A stretch of 64,000 nt of DNA from Pelobates cultripes (lineage: Eukaryota; Chordata; Amphibia; Anura; Pelobatidae): assembly GCA_933207985.1 (NCBI GenBank), contig OW240913.1, forward strand, positions 97,065,265 through 97,129,264, in the 5' to 3' direction. Both the position numbers and the translations under genes were made by a program. The notes below the pieces were generated by a model that worked only from the letters and a program-made list of their open reading frames with translations, searched no databases and had not been told where the DNA came from. Below are positions 21,959 to 34,096 of this stretch, one piece after another (the stretch's first letter is position 1; each line of letters starts with the position of its first letter).

Positions 21959-22840
21959 CAAGCATGTCAAACTCAAAGGCTAGCACGGGCCACATAAACA
22001 AGGTTTACATTTAGGTGTGCCACAAAAAAAACAAAACCTTAAATTTTCATAGAAACATAGATTTGTTTTGAAAAGGACAGTATAAAAAAACAGCATCCCT
22101 CTCTACTAAACCCCAGTCCCCCCCCCCCTGTACTAAATCCCATCCCCCCCATACTAAATCCCAGTCCCCCTTCTGTACTAAATCCTAGTCCACCCTCTAT
22201 ACTAAATTCCAGCCCCCCCCCCCTCTATACTAAATCCCAGCACCCACCTTGTTTAAAAAAAACAAACAAAAAAACAATATTAGCCAACAAGTAGACTCCA
22301 CTCAAATTACAGCTGCCAGTATTCGACTCCGGAGTCCAAGCCTCTGATAAACCCCAAATGACACACACACTCTCTGACAGTACACACACTGACAGACATA
22401 CACACACACTGACAGACACAAACACACACACACATTTACACATTCTTGCACACAGTCACATCATTTTATTTATTGCTCCCTACCTTTGGGAGCTGGTGAG
22501 GGGCCTCTCCCTGATCTCTCGGGAGCTTAGTCTTCCTGTTCCCTCATGTTCACAGTTTAGTGATGCCGGGTGCCAGAATGATGTCATATTCCTGCACCCG
22601 GCATCACTACAGAGAGCGTGTGTGAGGGAGCAGTGCGGAGCAGGAAGACTGAACTCCCTTGCTGCCACCAGGAACCTCTCCTCCCCGGCCAGGTAATTTT
22701 GGCAGAGTAGGCACCTGCAATCTTGTGCCAGCAGGTGCCTACTCTGCTTTAGTAAGCATGGCAAACTCACTGCTTGCTGTACTGCAAAAGTATTCATCGT
22801 GGGACGCATGCGGCCGTGGGCCGTAAGTTTGACATGCTTG
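21959..22840. mobile_element. hAT-type MITE 2
   Basis: Ends CAAGCATGTCAAACT and AGTTTGACATGCTTG are perfect inverted repeats. Flanks ATCTTGAG (21,951-21,958) and ATCTAGAG (22,841-22,848) are an 8-bp duplication with one mismatch. Inside are a TACTAAATCCCAGTCCCCC-type minisatellite (about 22,105-22,245), a CA-rich stretch (22,360-22,450) and a palindrome related to the one in the MITE at 17.5 kb. Non-autonomous. Confidence 0.88.
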
Positions 22841-22849
22841 ATCTAGAGT

Positions 22850-23820
22850 AATAATGCTTTAAATAATCCTGTAGGTTTTGTTTTTACAAAGAAAGAAGGG
22901 TAAGCGAAATGGATAAACGTTGTGGTAAATAATTGACTCCATAAAAGCACACATTTTGCGGTTATTAGATCTATTTTTCAGATTTGTACACAAACGTACA
23001 TTTAAAAAAAGAAAAGTAAAAAGACACTCTAAGAACCAAAACTACCTTAGATTAATTGAGTGGTTTTGGTGTGTAGATCATATGCCTGCAGTCTCACTGC
23101 TCAAAGTTAAATTACTCTATTTATGCAGCCCTGGTCACACTTCTCCTGGATGTGACTCATACTTCCTGAAAAATAATCTACATGTTATAGCTTATCTTAT
23201 TGCACAGTATGTTTAATTTAGAATTTATTATATCATGTTCTATAATTCGACTACTGGAGCCTGCAACAATCACCTGTGTGCGCGTAAAAGATATAGAAAT
23301 AGTACAACAACCCAAATCCATAAACCTGCATAAAGGGGCATGTATTGCTGTGTGGATTTGGGTTTTCGTGCTATTTGTATATACTTTTTCTTTTTTTTCA
23401 CTTTTGCCTTTTTGTGTTGTCATTACGTGGTCCATTATCACATATAAGGTATGTTCCATGTTGTGTAACATGTACAATCAATGATTTGCCTCTACTGACA
23501 GTGCAGTCTTTTTTGCTGTTGCAATTTTCTAATAATGGAACTACAGAACCAGCACTAAGAATCTGACCTCACATTATGAATATAAAGCATGTGACAATCT
23601 TATATATGTTTGATGACTCCCGGTGTTTGGAGTTATGGCTTAGTGTTTGAAAACAGATGTTATTTTGGTATCTCTTTTAAGCAAACAGTGCTATGTTAGC
23701 AAATAGGCTGTAGGAAGGCCTGCCCTTACTAAAGTCAAGCGATGAATATTAGAATAGTACATGGCAGAATATTTTGTTATTTCTAAACCATTTCAGTCTT
23801 TAAATAAAAAATAAATTGGG
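22850..23820. other. No feature seen
   Basis: Open frames on both strands here are overlapping and compositional; no family motif is visible. Confidence 0.5.
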
Positions 23821-24180
23821 GTAAAAGCAAAATTTAGTGCAGTATTTCACTACCATAAAAAAAGTTTAAGAAGCAATTTGAGCAACACAAAAAGCATAAA
23901 AAATGGTGCCTATGACTGTTCTGACATGCAAATAATGGCTTTTGTAGTTGCCAAAATTAGATTATTATATAACTGTATAAAAAGCAACAAAAAAACAACA
24001 AGAGCAAAACTTTCCCACAAGTCCAGTCTATGGCATCAGTAACTGTCCTTCAGTATCAATAAAACAGTGACCTATTGGCTTTTCCAAAGTGCGTTTTTAG
24101 AGTTGCAGGCACCACAAAACTCAAAAAGGAAGGGCAAATCCACTACAATGAAAGGCATTTGAAAAATAGGGAGCAGCAGC
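23820..24180. repeat. Repeat family R unit
   Basis: CTTTCCCACAAGTCCAGTCTATGGC to CACTACAATGAAAGGCATTTG in the same block order as 1,140-1,345; the last block recurs at 26,608-26,630. Confidence 0.5.
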
Positions 24181-25838
24181 AGACATAATTTTATTAATTA
24201 ATTAATTTCTTAATTTATTTATTTATTATGAGATGGGTAATTATCTGTCTCACACTGGAATTACTGTGACTCAAAGTTTCTGTCCCTAAATACAATAAGA
24301 ACTGATACTAGCTGGCCTGGTAGTGTTCAATATTTGTGCCCCAATAGAGAGGTGGAAAGATAGACTATTTATTGTCTTCTACTCGTCCAAAATTCCTTTC
24401 CACCAAATGGAGTTATGTTATGTGCCCTCTTTTCTCTTGTTCCTGCCTCAAGAGGTGGCTAACCCTCACAATATGATAACAATTCCCTGTGATCCTTCTG
24501 CCATGTGTACAGTAAGGATGGACATCCTCTACTAACACTACCATAACCAGGCAGGAAAGAAAAGCATAGCCAGAAAGATCAGGAAATAAATCAGTAGATA
24601 TCATACTAAATGTCCTTAAATACTAGATATAAAACAAGTCCTCATATTAAATCCAAAATGGAATACTAGCTGTGCATATAGAGGAGAATATAGCAAGATG
24701 TTGCTAATACTGTGTCACAATAACAAGCAACATGATAAATGTTGTAACAAACTTGCACAAAACCCTAGGGCTGCCAAATAAAGGAATAAAACACAGTCCA
24801 ACAGAAAGAAAAGTTCACTGGGTATGCATATTCTGATGCTTCACTGGATAAAATAAAAGCTTTTTGCCTGTGAGTAGACACAGCTCCTTAGGAGAGTCTC
24901 TGTTTCTGTCCTAATCTCCATTAATGTTGCATTGTGATTGCCAATATCCATGAGGGACATGAGTTGTTCACATGGTTACACAGAGTAGTCTAATGCATTG
25001 GTAGGCAGATCCACATATTTAGAGTAAAAATTAGCAACATACCCAATCAATCATTACAAACGAAATACAGATTGTACATAAAGAAGACACATACCAGATT
25101 TCTAATAAACTAAGATATGCATTATTAGTTTTAAGTAATGGTACAATTGCAATATCTACTAGCTAGAAATCTTCATAAATTCAATTTTAGGTAGGTTGCT
25201 AATATATCAATCCGCGTCATAGTAGCCACATACTAAAAACAGACGCTTAGTACATAATTAATCCACAGCTGACATACAGATAAAATACAACAAACGTCTC
25301 TACAAAATAAAAAAAGGAAAAAAGGTGAAGAAAAAAGGGATTATCACCTAAACTAAAATGCAACATTCGTTCTCCAAGCTAAAAACTGATGAACATTTGT
25401 TACCAGAGGGATTAAAAGCAGGTCTATACTTAATATTCTAATCTTGGGATAAATACATTACCCATAGAGAACAAAATGAATGCGAACCTGGATAGCATCA
25501 AATTACGTTGTGAGTGGATTATTGCCTCAACCCAAAAATATATTAAATAAAATAAATATATGCAAAAGCAAATGCTACATTTACATTGTTATGCACTTCT
25601 AGAATTTATTTTTGAACTTTTAAAATGGACTTGGTTTATATATGAGTGGTAGCAGTGAAGGAGGTATTGTTGCTGCTGTTTCTCTAATTTAAAAAAAAAA
25701 TATCTAGTGGTTTAACTTTGACTTATGTTTGTGTTGCAAAATGGGTTGCTGTTTGGTAGAATATTGTATTTCACTAGACTGCATACAGCACGCAGTGCAT
25801 GGAAGTGAATTTTGCTTAGATAGTTGTGTAAATCATAA
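24181..25838. other. No clear feature
   Basis: An ATTTATTT-rich patch near 24,190-24,230, otherwise unremarkable AT-rich DNA. Confidence 0.45.
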
Positions 25839-26264
25839 TTAAAGGGACACTATAGTTACCAAAAAAACTACAGCTTAATGTAGTTGTTCTGGTGAGTATA
25901 ACAGCTCCCTTCAGGCATTTTCATGTAAACACAGCCTTTTCTGGGAAAAGGCAGTGCTTACATTGCCCACTGGAGGGGCTTCCTGGCTCAGGGCTGCACA
26001 GTAATGCATTTAATGCATCTCTATGAGGAGGTCATGATTGGCCAAAATGGCATTTGGCCCCGCCCCGTGCCGATTTTAGCCAATTTTGGTGATGCCACAA
26101 AGGGGGCGGAGTCAGCCTCGGCAGACCCATGCGGCACTGGAAATAAGGTGAGTTTTAAGCTTTTATAGGGATCTAAGGGGGGTGCAAGCCACCTAAATGG
26201 TGGGTTTTGCACAATAGGGTTAGGAATACATGTTTGTGTTCCTGACCCTATAGTGATCCTTTAA
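25839..26264. mobile_element. T2/Kolobok-like MITE
   Basis: Left end TTAAAGGGACACTATAG and right end CTATAGTGATCCTTTAA are inverted repeats with two mismatches, within TTAA target sites. About 425 bp with a GC-rich centre (GGCCCCGCCCCG). No code. This family type is known as T2-MITE in Xenopus, linked to the Kolobok superfamily. Confidence 0.85.
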
Positions 26265-26319
26265 AGATTGAACAGTGGCACCGAAGCAGACTGCAAATGA
26301 AATAATTTGCCTCTGATAA

Positions 26320-26660
26320 GTAATAGAAAAAAAACACAGTGTGGAAAAAAACAACAATGCCTTATAAACTTTACCAACTACATCTGCTGAGGTAGCAGGT
26401 GCAGAGCAATGTTAGCCATAAGGTGTCCCTAGGCAACTGCATAGAGCACAGGGGTTGGACAGGGACAAAGGGATTATAAAGGAACCATGAATCAATAAAC
26501 ACTCCTATGCCCAAACTGGTACCTTGTCCAGAGTTCTATAGAAACGTAATATTTCCCTGAGCTGGCATACTCACATTACAAGACTCAGTCAGACAGGGCA
26601 AAAACACTACAATGAAAGGCATTTGAAAACATTACAACCCCTACATTTTAGAATACATTT
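26320..26660. repeat. Repeat family R unit
   Basis: GTGTGGAAAAAAACAACAATGCCTTATAAACTTTACCAACTACATCTG and CACTACAATGAAAGGCATTTG blocks are repeated from 880-1,600 and 23,820-24,180 (only short parts quoted elsewhere). Confidence 0.35.
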
Positions 26661-26971
26661 CAAAAAAAGAGTTAAAAAGATGGGCCACACCTGCTCACAT
26701 GGTTCACTTGTGTAGTAAACTGCCAAACACTGTATTTTACTTAGAGAAGAAGCTTGCAATTCCAAAGTACAGGCAGTGACACAAAAGCACAATGCAAATC
26801 AAATAAATCCATCTCTTACTACAATTAATCAATGCATCACTCACTCACTCAATCAGTCATAAACCAGTAAAACAATTATAAATGAATTAGAAGTGAAAGT
26901 AAATGACACTGGCAGTAGCAACTGGAAGAATGGAACTTTTTTTTTCCACTGGATTATGACTGAACAGACAT

Positions 26972-27506
26972 TTACTGTCCAACTTGCCTTCGTTGACTGA
27001 CACAATCTTTACGATTACCCCTAGATCTACTTGCAGGTTGGGACAGCTGCACAGAATCAGATAAAGCACCAGTGAACCTGCTGCCTGGCCTAGTACTTTT
27101 TTGTTCTGATTTTTCCCTCAGTAATATAGACTTTTGGCATATTTGCAGATGTTGCTTCATACTGGCACTGGTGAAATGAACCTTCACTTACCTGCTAATC
27201 AGTTCCTTGCCACACAATTTGTACTTTGAAGTTAGCCTTCTGGGAAGCATCCAAAGTGACCACAAAATTTGTATCAGCATTATACATTTGTCACCACCCC
27301 CTTTTTCTTGTGGCTGATGAAGATGCAGGTGGATTTGCATTTGTGGCAGTGGGACTAGTCTGTACACTAAGTTTTGGTTGACTTATGCTAATGGAAATGT
27401 TGATGCTGGTGGTGATAGTAATGATATTGGTAATGGTTATATTGACAGTGGATGTGCTACTTGTGCCAGATGTAGCAGGGGTAGCTGATGTTACAAATGT
27501 CTCCAT
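26972..27506 (-). pseudogene. hAT-like BED-finger ORF remnant (copy A)
   Basis: Two minus-strand frames, one starting MKVHFTSASMKQHLQICQKS and one METFVTSATPATSG with a Ser/Thr-rich region. Just upstream, KLTSKYKLCGKEL precedes a stop, so a BED-type Cys/His finger can be imagined across it, but the second Cys is missing. No transposase catalytic domain is present. Related DNA at 3,150-3,340. Confidence 0.35.
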
Positions 27507-28437
27507 TAGTTGTGGTGATTCTATAGCAGATGCAGAGGGATGAGGAGGTGGTGGAGAATAGACTTAGGTTGAAAAATGTTGGTACTTCTGAACATAATTT
27601 TCTGAATTGAATATTTTTGAAAACCTCCTATGTGTCTATTTGGTTCAAAATATATTAAAAACTGAAAATAGACTGAAACGGACAAGCTTTGATCATGTGG
27701 CAGCTCCATGTGCAGTAACTATGGTAGCAAGAGCTGCAATGCCACTGGATGTTAAAAAAAACAATTTACTCCTGGGTGAATGAGACATAATGGACATGCT
27801 GATAATCCTGATTGCTAATTAATATTGAATGCTACTAACAGTGGTGGTGTTGGCAGCAGTGATGGAGCAGTGATGGAGGAAGTGGTGGTGTATGTATCAG
27901 CAGTCCTCATGGCCAAGTAAGAGGTGTCCAAACTCTCAGAAGCCATGGCACTACTGACTCCCATACTCTTACCCTTCCTCAATTTCATATTGGGATTAGT
28001 TTGTGACATTGAAGATGGTGGGCTTGTTTTTCTTATTACAATTAATTTGGCATATGAATGATTTGTGTAAACTATCACAAATTTATTCAGTACAAAATGG
28101 TGTTTGTGTTGCAAATGGCTTGGTGCTTGGTGGATAAAATACTGTAACATTATTGTATTAGACTTATAGAAACACTACACAGTGCTCAAACACTTGCACA
28201 GCACACACTGGACTGAACACAAAAAATAAAAACTTGTCAAACCTTAAATTGGTGATTCCAAATTAGTATTAAGTAGCAGTGGTTAACAAGTTATCTACCA
28301 CTTAAAACTTGTGTTGCAGTAGCCAGGCAAAATTAACTTTTTTTCTTTTGTTTACACAGCACACTCCCCCCAAACAAATCTTCTTCCTCAAAGCACTTCA
28401 CAAACAAAAAAAAGTTGTTTTTTTTTACAGAAACACA

Positions 28438-29112
28438 CCTTGCATCCCTTACACACACACACACCCAGAAACATACAATGGATTCCTTACACGCAAACAC
28501 ACACTGCATCCACTATACACACACTACATCCCTTACACAAATGGGTATTCCTATACACTACATTCTATAAGAACACACACACATTGCATCCTCTACAATA
28601 ATACATAAAACATCCCCTACACACATACACTCCACTACCTGTGAGAGAATTCATGGGTAGGCCATGTAGGTGGATTTATGGGTGGGCATTGTAGGCATAC
28701 TCACGGTCAAGCCCTGGGGGCCCAGACCTTGAGCTGTGCAAGGGGCCCCAAAAAATGGTGCTGCTTCCTGTTCTACACCAGACCTGTGGAGCCAGACTGA
28801 GCCCATCATCAGCCTCTTGTCCTCATCTGGTGGTAAGTAGGAAATCCAATATATTATCAGTGGCACTAATCTCTAATTTACCTCAAATTAAATGGATACT
28901 TTAGTCACCAGAAGCACTACAGCTTAATGTAGTGGTTCTGGTGTCTATAGCCTGTGCCTGTAGGCTTTTTAATGTCAGATAAAAGACACTTTGTGAAGAC
29001 TGGCGTTGGTCCATATGGCAGAGCATAAGGGCGGGGCATTGTGATGTCACATGGTGGGCAGGACATATGGGGGGGGGCGGCGAATTGTTTTTTGCCTAGG
29101 GCGGCAAAAATC
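28438..29112. mobile_element. hAT element 3, truncated copy in A
   Basis: The right-hand part of the element described at 35,825-37,513: CA-rich tract, a T2-like MITE piece (from TTAAATGGATAC at 28,888) and the terminus GCTCCGGCCCTG followed by CTTAGAGC. The left end and left target repeat are lost in the deletion. Confidence 0.85.
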
Positions 29113-29399
29113 CTTGCTCCGGCCCTGCTTAGAGCCCTGTGTGCCTTGGCTCTAAGGTGGAAGCACTTGGTGTCACTTTATGGCGGTGACACTGCCCAAA
29201 GCTGGAACTAGGAGAAAGACCAACTACCAGCAGAGCTTTAAAACCGATATTTATTAGATAAAAGTTAAAACATATATACTATGTAAAATCTAAAAAACAG
29301 GTAAGGTATGCACTTATCCAGTCTCTTAGGCCATAACACGTTTCGCTGGTAATATCTTCATCAGTTGGCTGTAGTGTTGTCCAGGTTCAGGTGTCCTTT
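29113..29399 (-). mobile_element. PLE terminal fragment (copy A)
   Basis: Minus strand: hammerhead-like motif (29,329-29,370), then CTAATAAATATCGG and a unique end. The same in copy B at 37,514-37,787; the two diverge abruptly right after CCTTTTAA. Confidence 0.6.
29329..29370 (-). ncRNA. Hammerhead-like motif
   Basis: Minus strand: GCCA (stem I), core CTGATGA, AGATATTACCAGC, GAAAC, GT loop, GTT and TGGC (stem I). Core strands and short stem III are intact, but stem II is essentially a single pair and stem I has a mismatch next to the core. Confidence 0.45.
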
Positions 29400-29689
29400 T
29401 AATACAGTACAATATACACACTACTCAAGATAATAACTGTAGTGAGATGTATACAGATACTTAACTTAATTAATACAGCCTCCCAAGATCGTTACCCAGA
29501 GAAAACGACCTTTTAACATAGATAACCACAAGCAACACAGAACTTCGGGATACGGCTGGAAAGTTAATCTAAAAGGAACACAAAAAATATACACAAAATA
29601 GTGAAGTACAATTAACACATGGTTTTCCGCTGAATACAAATGCACTCACAGAATGAAGTAGAATATATCGCTCATAGGGTGCCTCCCCT

Positions 29690-30741
29690 AGTGGAATGGG
29701 GGGTTGGTAATCCCTTGGCTCCTTCTAGGCTTCCTTAATAATGCTCAGGACTCCAAACAGGTAATGGTAGAAAAAAGGTGTATTTATTGATAAAAGGTGA
29801 ATATTCACCATCAATATAAGGTATAATAAAAAGAACGGTATGGTCCTACGCCTTTCGTTCTGCAAAGAACTTCATCAGGGACCGTATATAAAGAATAAAA
29901 TCAATATACAATTACAGTATATAAAAAAAACATCCTATTCCCCCCATCCCTGAGTCCTCTTTAAATAGGGCTAATCCCCATGTTCATTGGTGGTTCCGTG
30001 GGTGGTATCCAGTATCTGCTGTTCAATTGGTTCTGGGAAGGAGCTATTCAGCTGTTTTTCATCCTCCCTGTGTTGCTATAATCAATTTTGGCGCGTTCGG
30101 GCGACCGGAACCGGAAGTGGGAAATGAATCGCACTTCCGCGTTCCACTTGCGTTCAACATGCGTTCCACCCGCGGCTGAAATGCGTTCCACCTTCATTGT
30201 GTCTCAATGTAAATGTATGGTCAGGAAAAAACAATAAAAATACAATATATTCTATCTGCTAAAGAAAAAAACAATATTAGTAACCTTATTTACTTAATAT
30301 AATCAATCACCATTAGGTTATTATAATTAAACAGTATCACACTGTATTTCTTAAAGTGAAAGGTGCGTTCAAAGTGCACAATTTATATAATACATGTACT
30401 CCTATTATCAACAAAACATTATATTTCAAGTGTAACATGCATGATTAAACTATATGATATATATCAATATCCATTAATTATTAGTAAATGGTTCGTGCCA
30501 TAAGAATTTTTTAGAAGAATAACATAACATAAAAAAATATATATAGAAATTATAAATTAGAATTAAAAAGAACTAAATTTTATAGTGTTCCTATAGAAAA
30601 TCTCCAATATTAAGTGGAGTTACACATATATCTAATATCCCAAGTGGTTGTGTTTTGCCCATTGATTAATAAATGTATACAGGACAATTTAGCCATATAT
30701 TTACTTTTATATAACCCATATGGAGGACGGAAGGTTGTATT
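29690..30741 (-). mobile_element. PLE2 3' region
   Basis: Non-coding DNA downstream (lower coordinates) of the minus-strand PLE2 ORF. It contains GC-rich GCGTTCCAC-type short repeats (30,088-30,195), a hammerhead at 29,842-29,883 and an end with ATCAATAAATACACC, the layout shared by the other PLE ends. Confidence 0.65.
29842..29883 (-). ncRNA. Hammerhead ribozyme candidate, PLE2
   Basis: Minus strand: GGTCC (stem I, five Watson-Crick pairs with GGACC), core CTGATGA, an extra A, stem II GTTCT/AGAAC closed by TTGC, GAAA, then GGC and GTA as the cleavage triplet. Two more A-U pairs extend stem I beyond a C-A mismatch. Stem III is weakened (AG where AC is expected). This has the best stems I and II of the set. 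Confidence 0.6.
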
Positions 30742-30774
30742 TTAGTCAGAATCATCATCATTCATAGAATAATG

Positions 30775-32275
30775 ATGTATAAGGAAATAAATGTATGTAT
30801 AAATAAAAATCAATTTTGGATTCCAATCCAAAAAACAAACTAAATCGATACCAATATTGAGGCCCCTCGGTTCTAAAGTATTTAACCGATGTATCCAGAA
30901 AGTCTCCCTTTGGGATAGTTTCTGGATTCTATCACCCCCTCGCCAGAATGGAAAAACTCTTTCAATGCCCATAAAGATAAAATCCCGAAAAGTAAATAAT
31001 GGACAATTGGAACAATGGGCCGAAACTGAATGAGTTTGAAGTTTCTTCTTGATATTATTCAGATGTTCAAGTATTCTGACCTTTAGAATCCTCTTTGTAC
31101 GCCCCACATATTGTTTGCCACAGGGACACTGTAGTAAATAAACCACATAGTCCGAGTGGCAACTAATTTCAGATTTCACCTTGAATGTTTCCCCTGTGAC
31201 GTTACTATGGAACAACTGTATTTTGGACAATGATGTAGTAATACAGGCCTTGCAGATTCCACAGCCTCTAAAAAAACCAATAGTAGAAGAAGAATGGATA
31301 TTAGGAGGTTTAATAGCGTAGCTAGGAGCCAGTAGGTTCTTAAGATTCTTATTCTTTTTATAGATCACCATAGGGCGATCCGATAAAGACTCTCCCAAAA
31401 CTGGGTCCTGAAGTAAAATGGGCCAGAAGTCCTGCAAACTTTTTTTGATTTTATGATGGTCGGTATTGTATTGAGTTATAAAAGATGATTTGAAGTTTTT
31501 ATTATTTTCATTTGTACTGCCCTTGTCTTCTAATAATGAACTACGTTGTACCGAGCTGATGGAACGGATTTCTTTGTCCAAAGCATTTCCTTTATAACCT
31601 CTATCCATAAGCTTTTTCTTAATATATAGTGATTGGGTCCTAAAATCCTGAGGATTAGAGCAATTACGTCTGACACGTGTAAACTGACTTCTAGCTATGC
31701 CCCGTAACCACGGTTTATGGTGACAGCTACGTTGGTGTACGTAGCCGTTACCATCTGTGGGTTTGAAGAAACATTTGGTCTGTATTTGTTCTTGATCACA
31801 GAAAAGGACCAGGTCCAAAAAATGAATTTCATATTTATTCCATACTGGAGTAAAGACCAGATTGTACTGGTTGCAGTTAAGGTATTGAACAAACTCCTGA
31901 AAAGCAACCGAAGATCCCTTCCAAATAATAATAACATCATCGATATACGCCGCCATAGGACCAGGCTCTCCCTCCAGCCATGCCCAGACCACACAAAAAG
32001 TTCTTCCCATCTTCTCATGTAGGTGTTGGCATAGCTGGGGGCGAACCTGGTACCCATGGCGGTCCCAGTGGTTTGTAAATAATAATCACCATTAAAGAAA
32101 AAATAATTGTGATCCAAAATAAATTGAACTGAAGAAAAAATAAACTCTCTATGACCTGCAGATAATGTATTATCTTTGGACATATAATAATCAATGGACT
32201 CCAACCCTAAGTGATGACTGATCACAGTATACAGAGAGGTCACATCTAGTGTGGCCCAACTGTATTCCGATTTCC
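30775..32275 (-). pseudogene. PLE2 RT and GIY-YIG ORF (frameshifted, cut by gap)
   Basis: From the gap edge the frame reads WATLDVTSLYTVISHH (RT catalytic Asp), TGTAMGTRFAPSYANTYM, then shifts frame near 32,000 and continues as AAYIDDVIIIW (second catalytic motif), IHFLDL, FKPTDGNGYVH, NLLAPSYAIKPP, a Cys linker (GCGICKACI) and a well-kept GIY-YIG domain (YVVYLLQCPCGKQYVGRTK) ending GGDRIQKLSQRETFWIHRLNTLEPRGLN. About 420 residues are open after the shift. The N-terminal half lies in or beyond the assembly gap. This is the best-preserved PLE of the window; the shift could be real or a sequencing error beside the gap. Confidence 0.9.
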
Positions 32276-32375
32276 NNNNNNNNNNNNNNNNNNNNNNNNN
32301 NNNNNNNNNNNNNNNNNNNNNNNNNNNNNNNNNNNNNNNNNNNNNNNNNNNNNNNNNNNNNNNNNNNNNNNNNNN
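32276..32375. other. Assembly gap (100 N)
   Basis: Exactly 100 N, the usual placeholder for a gap of unknown size. It interrupts PLE2. Confidence 0.99.
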
Positions 32376-33358
32376 GCAGGCACAAGGGGTTTGCACCAGG
32401 TCTGGGGACACAGGGGACACCGTCTTAAAGGGGCCGTGTCCCCAACAAGTCTGGGGACACGGCCTTAAAGGGGCGGTGTCCCAATCTTCCTGATGTCCCA
32501 AAAAAGGTGTTTAAAGGGCCAGCACCAGTCACATAAAGAGTCCATAAGCCCCAATATGCCCACCGACAGTCTTAAAGGGCCATACACAAATAAAAGTGCA
32601 TACATTTTCACAATCTCCCAGGGGCCATAGTCATGCGGGAGGAGGCTGGCAAATAGGCTTCTCCACAACCCAGGGAAGCAGGGCAATTTGCCATTTAAAG
32701 GGCCCACATAAATAGTATTTGTAATTAAGGTGTCAATCCATATCTGCGACCGGCGAACTTTAACCTTATTCTGCTCCAGTGTCAGTGTGTATCAGGGAAC
32801 CTTAGGACAGGTGTCAATCCATATCTGCCAAGTGACCCGGCTGTAGGGGGAACAGTCCCTATTCTGCTCTGTGTCAGTGTGTATCAGGGATCCCTAGGAC
32901 AGGTGTCAATCCATATCTGCCAAGTGACCCTATGTAGGGGGACCAGTCTCTATTCTGCTCTGTGTCCGTGTGCATCAGGGGCTCTGAGGACAGGTGTCAA
33001 TCCATATGTCAAGGTGTCAATATGTCATATGTCAGGTGTCAATCCATATTCATTGTGATTTAGGAATGTTAGGTGATTTCTGCCCTTTATGGATTAAAAC
33101 CAGACTCTGTATCAACTGTGTAATTTTCCATGGGAGTTTTGCCATGGATCCCCCTCCGGCATGCCACAGTCCAGGTGTTAGTCCCCTTGAAACAACGTTT
33201 CCATCCCTATTGTGGCCAGAAAGAGTCCCTGTGTGTTTTAAAATTCGCCTCCCCATTGAAGTCAATGGCGTTTCGGGCGGTTCGCCGGTTCGCGAACATT
33301 TGCGGAAGTTCGCGTTCGCCGTTCGCGAACTGAAAATTTCGGGTTCGCGACATCACTA
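32376..33358. repeat. GC-richer repeat with ~91-bp minisatellite
   Basis: Starts with GGGGACAC/TTAAAGGG blocks, then four GGTGTCAATCCATAT units starting at 32,729, 32,810, 32,902 and 32,993 (spacing 81, 92, 91). The right end is rich in TTCGCG and finishes CGCGACATCACTAAC directly at the start of segmental copy B. It looks like one end of an unidentified DNA transposon. Confidence 0.65.
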
Positions 33359-33561
33359 ACAGGCAGTGACACAAAAGCACAATGCAAATCAAATAAATCC
33401 ATCTCTTACTACAATTAATCAATGCATCACTCACTCACTCACTCAGTCATAAACCAGTAAAACAATTATAAATGAATTAGAAGTGAAAGTAAATGACACT
33501 GGCAGTAGCAACTGGAAGAATGGAACTTTTTTTTTCCACTGGATTATGACTGAACAGACAT

Positions 33562-34096
33562 TTACTGTCCAACTTGCCTTCGTTGACTGACACAATCTTT
33601 ACGATTACCCCTAGATCTACTTGCAGGTTGGGACAGCTGCACAGAATCAGATAAAGCACCAGTGAACCTGCTGCCTGGCCTAGTACTTTTTTGTTCTGAT
33701 TTTTCCCTCAGTAATATAGACTTTTGGCATATTTGCAGATGTTGCTTCATACTGGCACTGGTGAAATGAACCTTCACTTACCTGCTAATCAGTTCCTTGC
33801 CACACAATTTGTACTTTGAAGTTAGCCTTCTGGGAAGCATCCAAAGTGACCACAAAATTTGTATCAGCATTATACATTTGTCACCACCCCCTTTTTCTTG
33901 TGGCTGATGAAGATGCAGGTGGATTTGCATTTGTGGCAGTGGGACTAGTCTGTACACTAAGTTTTGGTTGACTTATGCAAATGGAAATGTTGATGCTGGT
34001 GGTGATAGTAATGATATTGGTAATGGTTATATTGACAGTGGATGTGCTACTTGTGCCAGATGTAGCAGGGGTAGCTGATGTTACAAATGTCTCCAT
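33562..34096 (-). pseudogene. hAT-like BED-finger ORF remnant (copy B)
   Basis: Same two frames as at 26,972-27,506, with one amino-acid difference noticed (ISICIS for ISISIS). Confidence 0.35.

Larger units (their letters stand above)
26769..29399. repeat. Segmental repeat, copy A
   Basis: Matches 33,359-34,993 at a constant offset of 6,590 (about a dozen mismatches noticed over some 1.6 kb, no indel), then 36,838-37,787 at offset 8,371. Copy A therefore lacks about 1.8 kb present in B, with the junction at 28,405-28,437 in an A/T homopolymer stretch. Contents: BED-finger-like remnants, the 3' half of a hAT element and a PLE end. Confidence 0.95.

Noticed and set aside
32729..33060. CRISPR-like array
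   Set aside because: Units of 81-92 bp are repeated whole without unique spacers; it is a minisatellite in a vertebrate-type genome.
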